This document shows positions 1 to 7,783 of a stretch of 10,449 bases of DNA, in pieces. The translations under genes were made by a program, and so were the position numbers. Source of the DNA: Thermoplasmata archaeon (lineage in GTDB: Archaea > Thermoplasmatota > Thermoplasmata > Thermoplasmatales > Thermoplasmataceae); assembly GCA_021811635.1 (NCBI GenBank), contig JAJZNS010000036.1, positions 1-10,449 on the forward strand, read 5' to 3'. How positions within the stretch are numbered: position 1 is the stretch's first letter; each line of letters begins with the position of its first letter. The notes under the pieces were generated by a model. It ran no database searches. It had not been told where the DNA came from and saw only the letters and a list, made by a program, of their open reading frames with translations.

Positions 1-808
1 CCGCAACCAGTTGGGATAATTCCATGAGTTTGTCAAGTTTCGCTGCGTCGATTCCCATGTGGAACTTCATTGCAACCGCTATGATTTGAGTGGGTGTTAT
101 TCCAACCCTTTCGCCCAGGCCGTTGACCGTTGAATGAACTATCGTGGCACCTCCATCTATGGCAGAAAGGGAATTTGCGACCGCGTTTCCCATATCATTG
201 TGTGCGTGTATATCCAGTTCGACACCAGGGACATCCCTCCTTATGTTCAGGAATAGATCTTTTGTTCTCGCAGGATTCATTATTCCCACTGTGTCAGCTA
301 TGCCAATACGATCTGCACCCGCATCCCTTGCAGTTTTTATTACCTCTATCAGATAATCATAATCCGATCTTGAAGCATCTTCAGGCGTGAACCTTACCTT
401 CACGCCATGGGATCTTGCCTCTGAAACTGACTCCCCTATTATGGAGATGGCCTCGTCCCTGGACTTGTGTGTTTTGGAAGCAAGATGCGTGTCACTTATT
501 CCGTAGAAAATTGCCATTCTATCTATATCAAGTGAGGCTGCAATCTTTATATCGCTGCTGACAGCCCTGCTGTGTACCACCAATTCCGAAGTTATGCATC
601 CGTCTCTCTTCAGCATGGTTATCCTCTTAATTCCATCCAATATATCAGGCGAAACAGCGGGGTGACCGACTTCAATCATCCTTATCCCGGCATCGGACAA
701 CTTTCTTGCGATTTCGACTCTCTGGTCCGGTGTAAAGACTACCCCCGGAGTCTGTTCACCCTCCCTGAGCGTGGAATCCAGAATGCCTGCGGCAGTCTTT
801 GCTTTCAT
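1..808 (-). CDS. lysS: Homocitrate synthase (LysS-type), C-terminus cut by window edge
   Basis: This gene reads leftward from ATG at 808 and is open to base 1, giving about 269 N-terminal residues; the C-terminal part lies outside. It belongs to the isopropylmalate/homocitrate synthase family (TIM barrel), which condenses acetyl-CoA with a 2-oxoacid. Visible motifs are DSTLREGEQTPG (residues 11-22; Asp11 is the expected metal ligand, Arg15 catalytic), HAHND (201-205; metal-binding HxH) and VNGLGERVG (228-236). The family alone cannot separate homocitrate, isopropylmalate and citramalate synthases. The assignment to 2-oxoglutarate as substrate rests on the adjacent LysW pathway genes. Upstream ATGs at 834 and 828 run into an in-frame TAA, so 808 is the first usable start. 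The gene is separated from homoisocitrate dehydrogenase by 105 bp with its own TATA box and a repeated operator motif, so it is probably a separate but co-regulated unit. Confidence 0.9.
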   Translation of the reverse strand, partial: MKAKTAAGILDSTLREGEQTPGVVFTPDQRVEIARKLSDAGIRMIEVGHPAVSPDILDGIKRITMLKRDGCITSELVVHSRAVSSDIKIAASLDIDRMAIFYGISDTHLASKTHKSRDEAISIIGESVSEARSHGVKVRFTPEDASRSDYDYLIEVIKTARDAGADRIGIADTVGIMNPARTKDLFLNIRRDVPGVELDIHAHNDMGNAVANSLSAIDGGATIVHSTVNGLGERVGITPTQIIAVAMKFHMGIDAAKLDKLMELSQLVA

Positions 809-841
809 GCTTATAATCGTGTTCTCATTTGCATTCAATAC

Positions 842-850
842 TTAATATTT
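842..850 (-). promoter_or_regulatory. TATA box of homocitrate synthase
   Basis: Read on the minus strand the sequence is AAATATTAAG, directly downstream of the last base of the TGGTCAT half-site. It lies about 35-42 nt before the ATG at 808, which would place the transcription start near 820 and leave a leader of about 12 nt with no clear Shine-Dalgarno. A second AT-rich element (TTATTTATT, about 893-904) could be an alternative TATA box. If that one is used, the operator would overlap the transcription start. Confidence 0.5.
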
Positions 851-888
851 ATGACCAGAATTAGCCAATAGTTGAAAATACTGGTCAT
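851..888. promoter_or_regulatory. Candidate operator, wide form, upstream of homocitrate synthase
   Basis: ATGACCAG (851-858) and CTGGTCAT (881-888) form a perfect 8-bp inverted repeat with a 22-bp spacer. The same arms, ATGACCA and TGGTCAT, form the compact inverted repeat at 9203-9220. Arm start-to-start distance is 31 bp here and 11 bp there, a difference of 20 bp or about two helical turns, so the arms keep the same face of the helix. The left arm also has a degenerate partner (TAGCCAA, 862-868) at the compact spacing, so this may be two overlapping weak sites rather than one wide site. Binding by the ACT-domain protein encoded at 9233 is inferred. Confidence 0.55.
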
Positions 889-913
889 AGAATTCAATAA
901 ATAAGCAATTAAT

Positions 914-1972
914 TCAGAGGGCTGAAATTATGGAGTCTGTCACCTTTTTCGTATCTCCGTTTCCGCCAAGGTCTGGGGTCAGGTTATTCGTATTTTTTAA
1001 TGATTGTTTCACCGCTCCATCAATTCTTTTTCCTAAATGTATGAGGCGTTCATCCATGTATCTGTTTCCAAGCCAGTCAAAGAGCATTGCGGCAGAAATA
1101 ATTTCCGATATTGGATTGGCTATCCCTTTCCCTACAATGTCTGGGGCGGTTCCATGCGCGGCCTGTGCCATCGCCCAGTCATCCCCATAATTCAATGCGG
1201 GTGCTACTCCCAGGCTGCCGGCTACCGCAGCTGCCTCGTCGGAAAGTATGTCTCCATACATATTGGTGGTAACTATGACATCAAACATTGCGGGATTGAT
1301 AATCAGGTCATATGCCGTAGAGTCGATAAGCCTGTCATTTACAGTTACGCCAGGAAAATTTTTTGCCTGATTATAGAACTCCTCCCTGAAGAGGCCGTCG
1401 CTCATCTTAAGGACGTTTGCCTTATGCACTGCAGTTACCATCTTTCTTCTGGTCAGAGATATTCTCAATGCCGTCTCGCTGATCTTAGCACTTTTTTGCC
1501 TGGTTATTACCCTGACCGCCATCGCAAGATCTTGAGTGGGCATGTATTCGCCAGAACCCATGTACATGTTCCGGTCAGCATAAAACCCTTCCGTGTTTTC
1601 TCTTACAACCACAATATCAATTGGTTTCTGGTTTGTATGAATGTAGGTTTTGACGGGCCGGACATTGGCATAAAGATCAAATTTTCTGCGAATAGTTCCG
1701 GAAGGACTTTTGCTGTCTCCCGGATATTTTCCCACCTCCAGGGGACCCAGAATTAGGGAGTCACAGGCCGATATCACTTTCATTGTTTCATTAGTGAGGG
1801 GGGCACCATGACGTGATTGCGATGTCCAACCGATATCGATCTCCATGAAATTCAATATGTCTTTCATGCTCTCTGAGGCCATTGCACTCTGTATCACTTT
1901 TAGAGTGGGTTCGATAATTTCCGGTCCTATTCCATCTCCTTTTCCAACAGCTATGTCATAAAATTCCTTCAT
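914..1972 (-). CDS. Homoisocitrate dehydrogenase (NAD-dependent beta-decarboxylating dehydrogenase)
   Basis: The 352-residue product belongs to the isocitrate/isopropylmalate/homoisocitrate dehydrogenase family. It would oxidise and decarboxylate homoisocitrate to 2-oxoadipate. Visible motifs are GDGIGPEI near the N-terminus (12-19), an Arg-rich substrate segment ending RRKFDLYANVRP (95-106), HKAN (catalytic Lys184), NMYGDILSDEAA (metal ligands Asp241 and Asp245) and HGTAPDIVGKGIANP (273-287). The Asp in HGTAPD fits NAD rather than NADP preference. Family membership is clear; homoisocitrate as substrate is inferred from the surrounding lysine genes, and isocitrate or isopropylmalate activity cannot be excluded. 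An in-frame GTG at 1981 would add three residues. I prefer ATG 1972 because AGGTGA (1980-1985), a six-base match to the archaeal Shine-Dalgarno, then sits 7 nt upstream. It follows the small homoaconitase subunit by 17 bp. Confidence 0.88.
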   Translation of the reverse strand: MKEFYDIAVGKGDGIGPEIIEPTLKVIQSAMASESMKDILNFMEIDIGWTSQSRHGAPLTNETMKVISACDSLILGPLEVGKYPGDSKSPSGTIRRKFDLYANVRPVKTYIHTNQKPIDIVVVRENTEGFYADRNMYMGSGEYMPTQDLAMAVRVITRQKSAKISETALRISLTRRKMVTAVHKANVLKMSDGLFREEFYNQAKNFPGVTVNDRLIDSTAYDLIINPAMFDVIVTTNMYGDILSDEAAAVAGSLGVAPALNYGDDWAMAQAAHGTAPDIVGKGIANPISEIISAAMLFDWLGNRYMDERLIHLGKRIDGAVKQSLKNTNNLTPDLGGNGDTKKVTDSIISAL

Positions 1973-1989
1973 TATTTTCACCTAAAATT

Positions 1990-2499
1990 TTACAGCGGTT
2001 TGGCATCTATATAACCGTTGTTCCTCAGGACTTCTATTATTCCCCCTGCCTCTATGATATCCATCAGGAATTTCGGAATAGGCGTGAAGGCGATTTTTCC
2101 ACCCCTGGTCAGGTTGGCGAAGGTACCTTCAGTGAGATCAATTTCTATACGGTCTCCTTCCACCACCATTGATCTGACATCTGGAGACGAGACTGCAGGC
2201 AATCCAACATTAACTGCATTTCTAAGAAACAGGCCGTTCAGGCTCTCTGCAATTACACCCGAAATGCCAACGCCGAGAAGATTGGAGGCGGCAGGCCTGG
2301 ATGAACCAACACCGAAATTCTTGCCACCCACAAGAATATCACCCGCTGATACAAGGGCTGACCAGCCCGGCCTGTTCGCCCACATTGTAAATTTTGGCCT
2401 CTCGCTTTCTGGCATGCCATAACAGATATGTGGATACATGAGATCCGTGTTGATATCATCCCCGAATACCCATGCCTTTCCACTTAAAGACCTGTTCAA
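1990..2499 (-). CDS. lysU: Homoaconitase-type dehydratase, small subunit
   Basis: This is the swivelling-domain subunit of an aconitase-superfamily hydro-lyase, expected to pair with the large subunit to isomerise homocitrate to homoisocitrate. With the proposed start the protein has 169 residues, normal for LeuD/LysU-type subunits. Visible are GDDINTD (13-19), the active-site loop VGGKNFGVGSSRPAA (57-71), AESLNGLFLRNAVNVGLPAV (84-103) and a closing IIEAGGIIEVLR. The start is TTG at 2497-2499, overlapping the large subunit's TGA as TTGA. The frame stays open upstream to 2697 but only inside the large-subunit gene, and no ATG or GTG gives a sensible N-terminus. The segment after GDDINTD reads LMYPHICYGMPESERP instead of the IIPxxYLRT-like loop of methanogen homoaconitase small subunits. 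This suggests another subfamily; isopropylmalate-type activity is possible. The adjacent pathway genes favour homoaconitase. Confidence 0.8.
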   Translation of the reverse strand: MNRSLSGKAWVFGDDINTDLMYPHICYGMPESERPKFTMWANRPGWSALVSAGDILVGGKNFGVGSSRPAASNLLGVGISGVIAESLNGLFLRNAVNVGLPAVSSPDVRSMVVEGDRIEIDLTEGTFANLTRGGKIAFTPIPKFLMDIIEAGGIIEVLRNNGYIDAKPL

Positions 2500-3758
2500 T
2501 CTGGCGCACCACCAATGAATTCCGATGGATCGGTGATGCATCCCCTCACTGCAGAGGCAGCTACTGTAGCTGATGATGCCATGTAAATTTTTGCCTCCCT
2601 TGATCCCATCCGTCCTTTGAAATTTCGTGTTGTTGATGTGATTGCAGTCTCTCCCTCTGCCAGGATTCCCATGTGCCCTCCCATGCATGATCCGCATGTG
2701 GGGTTTGTGACCATCCCTCCAGCATCGGTTATTTTACCGATATATCCAAGCCTGATTGCTGTCCTGTAGATCTCTGGCGTAGCTGGTGTGACGATAAGTC
2801 TCGTATCGGGATTCACCTTCCTGCCATTCAGTATCCTTGCTGCGGATTCAAGGTCCTCGATCCTGCCATTGGCGCAGGAACCTATTATACACTGATCCAC
2901 GGGGGTATTTCCTATCTCGGATACTGGTTTTGTGTTTCTTGATACGGAATCGGGAAAGGCAACCATTGGGGGAATTTCCCCCATGTCGAAGCTGAAGTAT
3001 TTCGAATAGGAGGTATTCGCATCTGGATAAACGGGATGAAAAGGTGCCTCAGCCCTGTTTTCAAGGTAATTTCTCAGAACGTTGTCATATGGAAATATGG
3101 CAAATTCCGCACTCAGTTCAGCACACATGGTTGATATCACAGACCTCTGATCCATTGTCATTTCCGTTATGCCATCCCCGGAAAACTCTATGTTATCGTT
3201 CGGTAAATCCCCTATATCCCGTGCCATCCGGAGAAAAACGTCCTTTGACTCTGTGGGGGATCTCATCTTGCCATTCAGCTCAACGTTCACGGTCTCCCCC
3301 ACAGAAAACCATGTCCTGCCAGTGCATATAACCTGCAGCAATTCTGGTGTGCCAAGACCCCTGCTCAGCATATTGTAAGCACCAGCCGCTATTGAGTGGG
3401 AGTCTGTGTTTGCAATGATCCTACCCGGTAATAGCCACCCCTTCTCTGCTGCGAAAGCATGCGAAATGCCCGCTCTTCCATAATCATAGAAATCGTCGAC
3501 ACCCAACCTGTGGGCCAGCTTGCGTATCTTAGAGGTTCCTGTTGCCACTTCAATGCTTGGAGCGGGGGCAAAATGATCAAATATCACTGCCATCTTGGAC
3601 GGGTCAAACGCCGCCTTAGGCGGGTTGTTGACCAACTCGGGGTGAAGTCCTGCTATGTCCAGCATTATAACCCTGTCGACCGATACATCAACAATATCTC
3701 CGGGGGCAACTGCTTTATTCCCTGCGAATGAATGTGCCTGCAGAATTTTTTCAATCAT
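2496..3758 (-). CDS. lysT: Homoaconitase-type dehydratase, large (4Fe-4S) subunit
   Basis: The 420-residue protein has the normal length of a LeuC/LysT-type large subunit, which carries the catalytic iron-sulfur cluster. The three expected cluster cysteines are visible: Cys295 in GSCANGR and Cys355 and Cys358 in TCGSCMGG. NTDSHSIAAGA (117-127) corresponds to the family's TDSH active-site segment. With the small subunit it should convert homocitrate to homoisocitrate via homoaconitate. Isopropylmalate or dimethylmaleate hydratase activity shares the fold and cannot be ruled out from sequence. The ATG at 3758 follows an in-frame TGA by seven codons. A GGGAGG element (3773-3778) lies 14 nt upstream, slightly far for a Shine-Dalgarno, and an in-frame CTG two codons upstream would be better spaced. 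The stop overlaps the small subunit's start, indicating translational coupling. Confidence 0.87.
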   Translation of the reverse strand: MIEKILQAHSFAGNKAVAPGDIVDVSVDRVIMLDIAGLHPELVNNPPKAAFDPSKMAVIFDHFAPAPSIEVATGTSKIRKLAHRLGVDDFYDYGRAGISHAFAAEKGWLLPGRIIANTDSHSIAAGAYNMLSRGLGTPELLQVICTGRTWFSVGETVNVELNGKMRSPTESKDVFLRMARDIGDLPNDNIEFSGDGITEMTMDQRSVISTMCAELSAEFAIFPYDNVLRNYLENRAEAPFHPVYPDANTSYSKYFSFDMGEIPPMVAFPDSVSRNTKPVSEIGNTPVDQCIIGSCANGRIEDLESAARILNGRKVNPDTRLIVTPATPEIYRTAIRLGYIGKITDAGGMVTNPTCGSCMGGHMGILAEGETAITSTTRNFKGRMGSREAKIYMASSATVAASAVRGCITDPSEFIGGAPD

Positions 3759-3849
3759 GTTCAGCGGATTCGCCTCCCTTCATTTTGAATGATCCAACGG
3801 ACAGGCAAGGATGTGATGAGAACGCCGACCCGGAAGAGAAAATGCCCAC
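3751..3849 (-). CDS. Possible 32-residue microprotein between lysK and homoaconitase large subunit
   Basis: This short frame fills the 90-bp gap in an otherwise tightly packed operon. It starts with GTG at 3849, whose first G is the last base of the lysK stop (TAGTG). It ends with TGA at 3751-3753, just inside the start of the large-subunit gene. A GAGAGG element lies about 6 nt before the GTG. The peptide begins MGIFSSGSAFSSHPC and ends in a Lys/Gly/Glu-rich tail (KMKGGESAEHD). It has no recognisable domain, membrane segment or metal motif. A downstream in-frame ATG (3783) would give only 10 residues. It could equally be a chance frame in a leader for the large subunit. Confidence 0.3.
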   Translation of the reverse strand: MGIFSSGSAFSSHPCLSVGSFKMKGGESAEHD

Positions 3850-4925
3850 TATGATCCTCTCTCCAGATGAATCAGTGCATCAGAGACTATTTCTGCACTC
3901 TTAATGACATCATCCAGGGCTATGTGCTCATCGTTTGTGTGCGAAAGTCTGGTGTCCCCAGGGCCATAAGTTACAGTTGGTATGTTCCATGAATTGCCGA
4001 GTATATTCATGTCGCCGCTCCCGCTTTTGAAGACGATCCTGGCGTCTGATCCTGTTCTCTCAAGTACTGCAGAGCGAAAAGATCTTGCCAGCGGGCTTTT
4101 TATGCTGGCCACATACGGTTTGACCTCGCTCCTCACCTTAATTTTTGCAGGCGTGGGAAGATCAAGGGAGCCACAAATCTGTGTAACTTCCTTTAGGATG
4201 TCGTTTTTGTCTATCGAAGGAGGAAACCTGATATCAAGTGTTATTCTTGATTTCGAGGGGGTTTTGTTGTCTGCTTCACCGCCCCTGATGCGGGTCAATG
4301 CGGCAGACACCTTTGAAAACTCCATGTTTCCCGAATAATGAGAGCGTATTCTTGACCACGCCATTATGGCGGCTTCCACTGCACTCCCGCCCATCCATGG
4401 AGCACTTGCATGGAAAGACTCAGTCCGGAATGACACGTCGATCAGCAGTCTCCCCTTATATCCGACCGTAATGCCGCTGACATTGCCCGGTTCCCCAAAT
4501 ATCGCATAATCACTCCTCGGTTGGGTTTTCACGAATTCCAGTATTCCTTTTCCCGGACCCTCCTCACCTATTGCTGCTACTACTTTCAGTGTTCCCTTGA
4601 AACCGGACTCTTTTGCAATCATTGCGCCATAAAGAAGCGATATTAGTGAGGATTTAGCGTCCACTGCACCCCTTCCATAGAGAATTCCATCCTTCACCCT
4701 GACCGGGAGTTTTCCCGGGACCGTGTCTATATGCCCACAGAGAACTACCGACAACCCTTCACCGGGGAATGTTCCAATCCCGTTTCCAGCATCATCTGTT
4801 ACCACTTCTGTTGCCCCGCATTTTTTGAGGTAATTATTGAAAACCGATACAGCATTCCTCTCCTTTCCCGTTGGAGAGTATGTCTTCACGAGGTGAATGA
4901 GGGTATTTCCGATTTCATCGGTCAC
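3849..4925 (-). CDS. lysK: [LysW]-lysine hydrolase, M20 metallopeptidase family
   Basis: The 358-residue protein is an M20-family zinc amidohydrolase. In this pathway it cleaves the isopeptide-like bond between lysine and the C-terminal Glu of LysW, releasing lysine and free carrier. The metal and catalytic positions are visible: GHIDTVPG (His65, Asp67), GRGAVDAKSS (Asp89), the acidic pair Glu121-Glu122, FGEP (Glu145) and SHTNDEHI (His334 near the C-terminus). The dimerisation 'lid' domain sits between. The start is GTG at 4925 in a 4-bp GTGA overlap with the lysX stop. Some archaeal homologues also release ornithine from LysW, so a second role in arginine synthesis is possible if an ArgX-type ligase exists elsewhere in the genome. 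It is the last carrier-dependent gene before the homoaconitase genes. Confidence 0.9.
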   Translation of the reverse strand: MTDEIGNTLIHLVKTYSPTGKERNAVSVFNNYLKKCGATEVVTDDAGNGIGTFPGEGLSVVLCGHIDTVPGKLPVRVKDGILYGRGAVDAKSSLISLLYGAMIAKESGFKGTLKVVAAIGEEGPGKGILEFVKTQPRSDYAIFGEPGNVSGITVGYKGRLLIDVSFRTESFHASAPWMGGSAVEAAIMAWSRIRSHYSGNMEFSKVSAALTRIRGGEADNKTPSKSRITLDIRFPPSIDKNDILKEVTQICGSLDLPTPAKIKVRSEVKPYVASIKSPLARSFRSAVLERTGSDARIVFKSGSGDMNILGNSWNIPTVTYGPGDTRLSHTNDEHIALDDVIKSAEIVSDALIHLERGS

Positions 4926-5770
4926 TCTGCTGCCTCCGTGACGTAATCAAGTATTTCACCGGGGATATCTACCTGTGCAACCCTGACTGTGTTTTTGAAC
5001 TCGGTGGTACTGTTGACCTCGTGAACAAGATACCCCCGGTCTGATTCCATTATGTCTATTCCAAATACACCTTTGCCAACGCTATTCGCTGCTTTAATTG
5101 ATATCTTCTCTATCTCTGGCGTAATTTCACATTTTTCTACCCTTCCGCCTATGGCGGCGTTTGTTCTCCAGTCCCCCTCTGGCTGATATCTGTATATTCC
5201 GCCCACTACCCGGTCACCTATGACGAATGTCCTTATGTCCCGGGGAGGCCTGTTCACATATTCCTGCATGTAGAAAATTGAATAAAGCGGATACATGTAT
5301 TCCCTATCTTCGAGGACAGCCATAGCAGCCTCCGGGTCATTCAAAAGAGCGACCATTCTCCCCCAGCTTCCTGTCACCGGCTTAATGACCGCTTTGCCGT
5401 GAAATTTTTCCGCAAACTGTTTCATGGCAGTTTCATAGCTTGTTGAAACGGATGTATACGGTGTCGGCACGCCGTTAGCTACAAGGGCAAGAGATGTCAG
5501 CATCTTGTTGCCCGCGTTAATTATGGTCTGGAGATCGTTCACGACAAGTTGCTTTTTATATTCGAGAAAGGCCGTGGAATGAAGTCCGCGGTAATATGAT
5601 GTGCAGCGTTGCAATGTTGCGACTCCAAAAGAATCCGGGACTGGCCGGTCAAAATCCATGTCCATATCTTTGGCGTCGACCATCTTCAGTTCTATCCCTC
5701 TTTGCTCAGCAGCTTTAAAAATTGCCTTTTCTTCCCATCTTATTGTATCATAAACCATTGACATCTTCAT
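4922..5770 (-). CDS. lysX: [LysW]-alpha-aminoadipate ligase (ATP-grasp)
   Basis: This RimK/LysX-type ATP-grasp ligase of 282 residues attaches the amino group of alpha-aminoadipate to the gamma-carboxylate of the C-terminal Glu of LysW, using ATP. This protects the amino group and hands the intermediate to later enzymes. Visible ATP-grasp elements are AVIKPVTGSWGRMV (127-140; Lys130 and the flexible Gly loop), MQEYV (168-172), RDIRTFVIGD (177-186), NAAIGG (204-209), IDIM (238-241) and HEVNSTTEFKN (250-260), which holds the Mg-binding Glu/Asn and the substrate-side EFKN typical of LysX. ATG at 5770 is chosen over ATGs at 5764 and 5758 because TAGGAG, overlapping the lysJ stop, lies 10 nt upstream of it. 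Sequence alone does not show whether it also accepts glutamate (ArgX activity). Confidence 0.92.
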   Translation of the reverse strand: MKMSMVYDTIRWEEKAIFKAAEQRGIELKMVDAKDMDMDFDRPVPDSFGVATLQRCTSYYRGLHSTAFLEYKKQLVVNDLQTIINAGNKMLTSLALVANGVPTPYTSVSTSYETAMKQFAEKFHGKAVIKPVTGSWGRMVALLNDPEAAMAVLEDREYMYPLYSIFYMQEYVNRPPRDIRTFVIGDRVVGGIYRYQPEGDWRTNAAIGGRVEKCEITPEIEKISIKAANSVGKGVFGIDIMESDRGYLVHEVNSTTEFKNTVRVAQVDIPGEILDYVTEAAE

Positions 5771-5783
5771 TTCAACCAGTCTC

Positions 5784-6980
5784 CTATTGCATTTTCAAGC
5801 GATGATCCAGAGAGGCCTTCATTATGTCCAGCGCCTTTTCAACCTCTTCCCTGGATACGGTGTACGGCGGAAGCATTCTTATCGTGTTTATTCCCGAATA
5901 AAGGGTTATCAGTCCACGATCGATCATATCCATAAGCAGTGGGACAAACCTGACCTTTAGTTCCAGGGCGAGCATCATACCAATTCCCCTGGACTCTGAA
6001 ACAAGCCTGTGGGAATCGGTTTCTTCCCTGATTCTCTGAAGCATGTATTTTCCCATCTCGCCGGCCTGTCGTACCATTCCATTTTTCAGCTCCCTGAGAA
6101 CGACCTCACCGGCTGCACATGAAAGCGGGTTTCCTCCGGTAGTGGAACTTTGTTCCCCAATCTCAAGTGTTTCAACAAACTCTCTTTTTCCTACAGTGAC
6201 CCCCATTGGTATGCCTCCCCCTATGCCCTTTCCTATTGTCATTATATCAGGAGCAATGCCCCAGTGTTCGTGTGCCCACATCTTTCCCGTTCTTCCCAGG
6301 CCGGACTGGATTTCGTCCATGACAAGGAGGGAACCATAACCTGATGCTGCTTCACGGACAGATGACAGAAATTCTGGATCCGGGAGGTTTATGCCCCCTT
6401 CTCCCTGAATGGGTTCAATAAATACTGCTGCAATATCCTCTTTTTTCAGCAGCGCAAGGATACTGTCATAATCCCCGAATCTTACGAATTCCACCCCAGG
6501 GATCAGCATGCTTTCAAAAGACTTCCTGTATTTTGGTGAATGTGTTATTGACAAAGCGCCAAGTGTTTTTCCATGATATGCCTTTTCCATGCTTACTATT
6601 TTTTTTCTTCCGGTTGATTTCACAGCTATTTTTATGGCAGCTTCTATTGCTTCCGCGCCGCTGTTTGAAAGGTAGGCCATGTTCAACCCGGATGGTGTGA
6701 CAGTCATCAGTTCCTTCAGGAATACCGCTCTCGCAGGACTGTAAACCGATCCGTGCGTTATGTATATTTCATCCAGTTGCCTCTTAATGGCTTCCCTGAT
6801 TGCATCGTTTGAGTGCCCTAGAATAGCAACGCCGTAGCCACTCATTAAATCAAGATATTCTTTTCCCTCAACATCCCATATCTTTGTGCCCTTGGCTTTT
6901 GCGGCCACCACCGGTATCTTCTGATATGTTCCTGCAAGATGGGCATTCTCTATTTCCTCTATAAAACTGTTTTTCATCAT
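5784..6980 (-). CDS. lysJ: [LysW]-aminoadipate semialdehyde transaminase, class-III PLP enzyme
   Basis: The 398-residue aminotransferase belongs to the acetylornithine/LysJ branch of class III. It transfers an amino group, normally from glutamate, to LysW-bound aminoadipate semialdehyde, giving LysW-lysine. The expected features are present: SNSGAEAIEAAIKIA (105-119; phosphate-binding region), KAYHGKTLGA (133-142), FIEPIQGEGG (187-196), MDEIQSGLGRTG (221-232; Asp222 contacts the PLP pyridine), IGKGIGGGIPMG (249-260; Lys251 forms the Schiff base) and TTGGNPL (280-286; second-subunit phosphate contact). The start overlaps the lysZ stop by 4 bp and no strong ribosome binding site is seen, so translation is probably coupled. 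A dual role on LysW-ornithine precursors is known in some archaea and possible here. Confidence 0.92.
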   Translation of the reverse strand: MMKNSFIEEIENAHLAGTYQKIPVVAAKAKGTKIWDVEGKEYLDLMSGYGVAILGHSNDAIREAIKRQLDEIYITHGSVYSPARAVFLKELMTVTPSGLNMAYLSNSGAEAIEAAIKIAVKSTGRKKIVSMEKAYHGKTLGALSITHSPKYRKSFESMLIPGVEFVRFGDYDSILALLKKEDIAAVFIEPIQGEGGINLPDPEFLSSVREAASGYGSLLVMDEIQSGLGRTGKMWAHEHWGIAPDIMTIGKGIGGGIPMGVTVGKREFVETLEIGEQSSTTGGNPLSCAAGEVVLRELKNGMVRQAGEMGKYMLQRIREETDSHRLVSESRGIGMMLALELKVRFVPLLMDMIDRGLITLYSGINTIRMLPPYTVSREEVEKALDIMKASLDHRLKMQ

Positions 6981-7780
6981 TTTGTCATTACCGTCCTTTT
7001 TTCGGAATTTATCGCATCCGTTAATGGTCTCTCCCCGTTTCCGTTTGCTATGATTACCTCATGAGTACCTGCTTCTATTGACTCCATTGCGCTGATAATC
7101 TTTTTGTCCATCCCGTTCCCGGTTCGTTTCAATATTTCCCTGGCCTGGTCAATGTCCAGCCTGTCAACAATTCTTCCATCGGAGAGGATGCCGTCAACGT
7201 CAGTCAGCATGATCATCCTGCTGGCTTTTACCTCTCTGGCAATAGCCGAAGCAGCCCTGTCTCCGTCAACATTCAGGGATTCATGCTCAAGGCCAACTGC
7301 GATGGGCGCGATCACTGGGATCATATTCTCCTCGAGTAAATGCAGTATCATGGTTGCGTCAACAGACAGTATCCTGCCCGTGTAGCCACCATCAATGAAC
7401 ATTCTCCTTCCCTTCTCGTTTATTGTTATAAGCCTTTTCTTTCTCTCCGCCATTATAGTCGGCCCGTCTATTCCAGACATACCGAAGGACTTCAACCCTG
7501 CTCTCTGGAGGGCCAGGACAATTGATGCGTTGACGCTGCCACGCATTGCCATGAGGTAGGCAGACATTGTTTCTGCATCTGTATACCTGCTCCTGATTCC
7601 CTCTGGTGAGGTAACAAATCTGGCATCCATTCCAAGCCTTCCACAAAGTTCTGTGACTGCAGGACCGCCGCCATGGACAATTATATATCCCTCGTCCTTC
7701 CGCCTATAAATGTCATTGATCAGGTTTTCGCTGATGCCTGATTTCATGAGACTCCCGCCTATCTTTAAAACAGTTACCAA
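6977..7780 (-). CDS. lysZ: [LysW]-aminoadipate 6-kinase, amino acid kinase family
   Basis: The 267-residue protein is an N-acetylglutamate-kinase-like amino acid kinase. It phosphorylates the side-chain carboxylate of LysW-bound aminoadipate. Motifs are LKIGGSL (5-11), VHGGGPAV (35-42; phosphate loop), a substrate region around 60-75, NVDGDRAA (170-177), TDVDG (193-197) and NGMDKKI (222-228; Lys near the gamma phosphate). The start is TTG at 7780. It lies three bases after the lysY stop, which is in the same frame, so no earlier start is possible and any later one would remove the KIGG motif. A GGTG element (6 nt after its last G to the TTG) supports initiation. The end overlaps lysJ. Confidence 0.92.
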   Translation of the reverse strand: MVTVLKIGGSLMKSGISENLINDIYRRKDEGYIIVHGGGPAVTELCGRLGMDARFVTSPEGIRSRYTDAETMSAYLMAMRGSVNASIVLALQRAGLKSFGMSGIDGPTIMAERKKRLITINEKGRRMFIDGGYTGRILSVDATMILHLLEENMIPVIAPIAVGLEHESLNVDGDRAASAIAREVKASRMIMLTDVDGILSDGRIVDRLDIDQAREILKRTGNGMDKKIISAMESIEAGTHEVIIANGNGERPLTDAINSEKRTVMTK

Positions 7781-7783
7781 GTC

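Noticed and set aside
826..834. ATGs at 834 and 828 as alternative starts of homocitrate synthase
   Set aside because: Both are in a frame that reaches TAA within eight codons.
130..871. Several plus-strand frames of 60-99 codons
   Set aside because: They lie opposite the homocitrate synthase gene, whose minus-strand translation shows continuous conserved motifs.
1037..1756. A 239-codon plus-strand frame
   Set aside because: It lies wholly opposite homoisocitrate dehydrogenase, whose motifs are intact; the plus-strand translation shows no recognisable family and a Cys/His/Tyr-rich composition typical of antisense frames.
2500..2697. Upstream extension of the homoaconitase small subunit to 2697
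   Set aside because: This part overlaps the conserved C-terminus of the large subunit in another frame, and its translation does not resemble any aconitase swivel domain.
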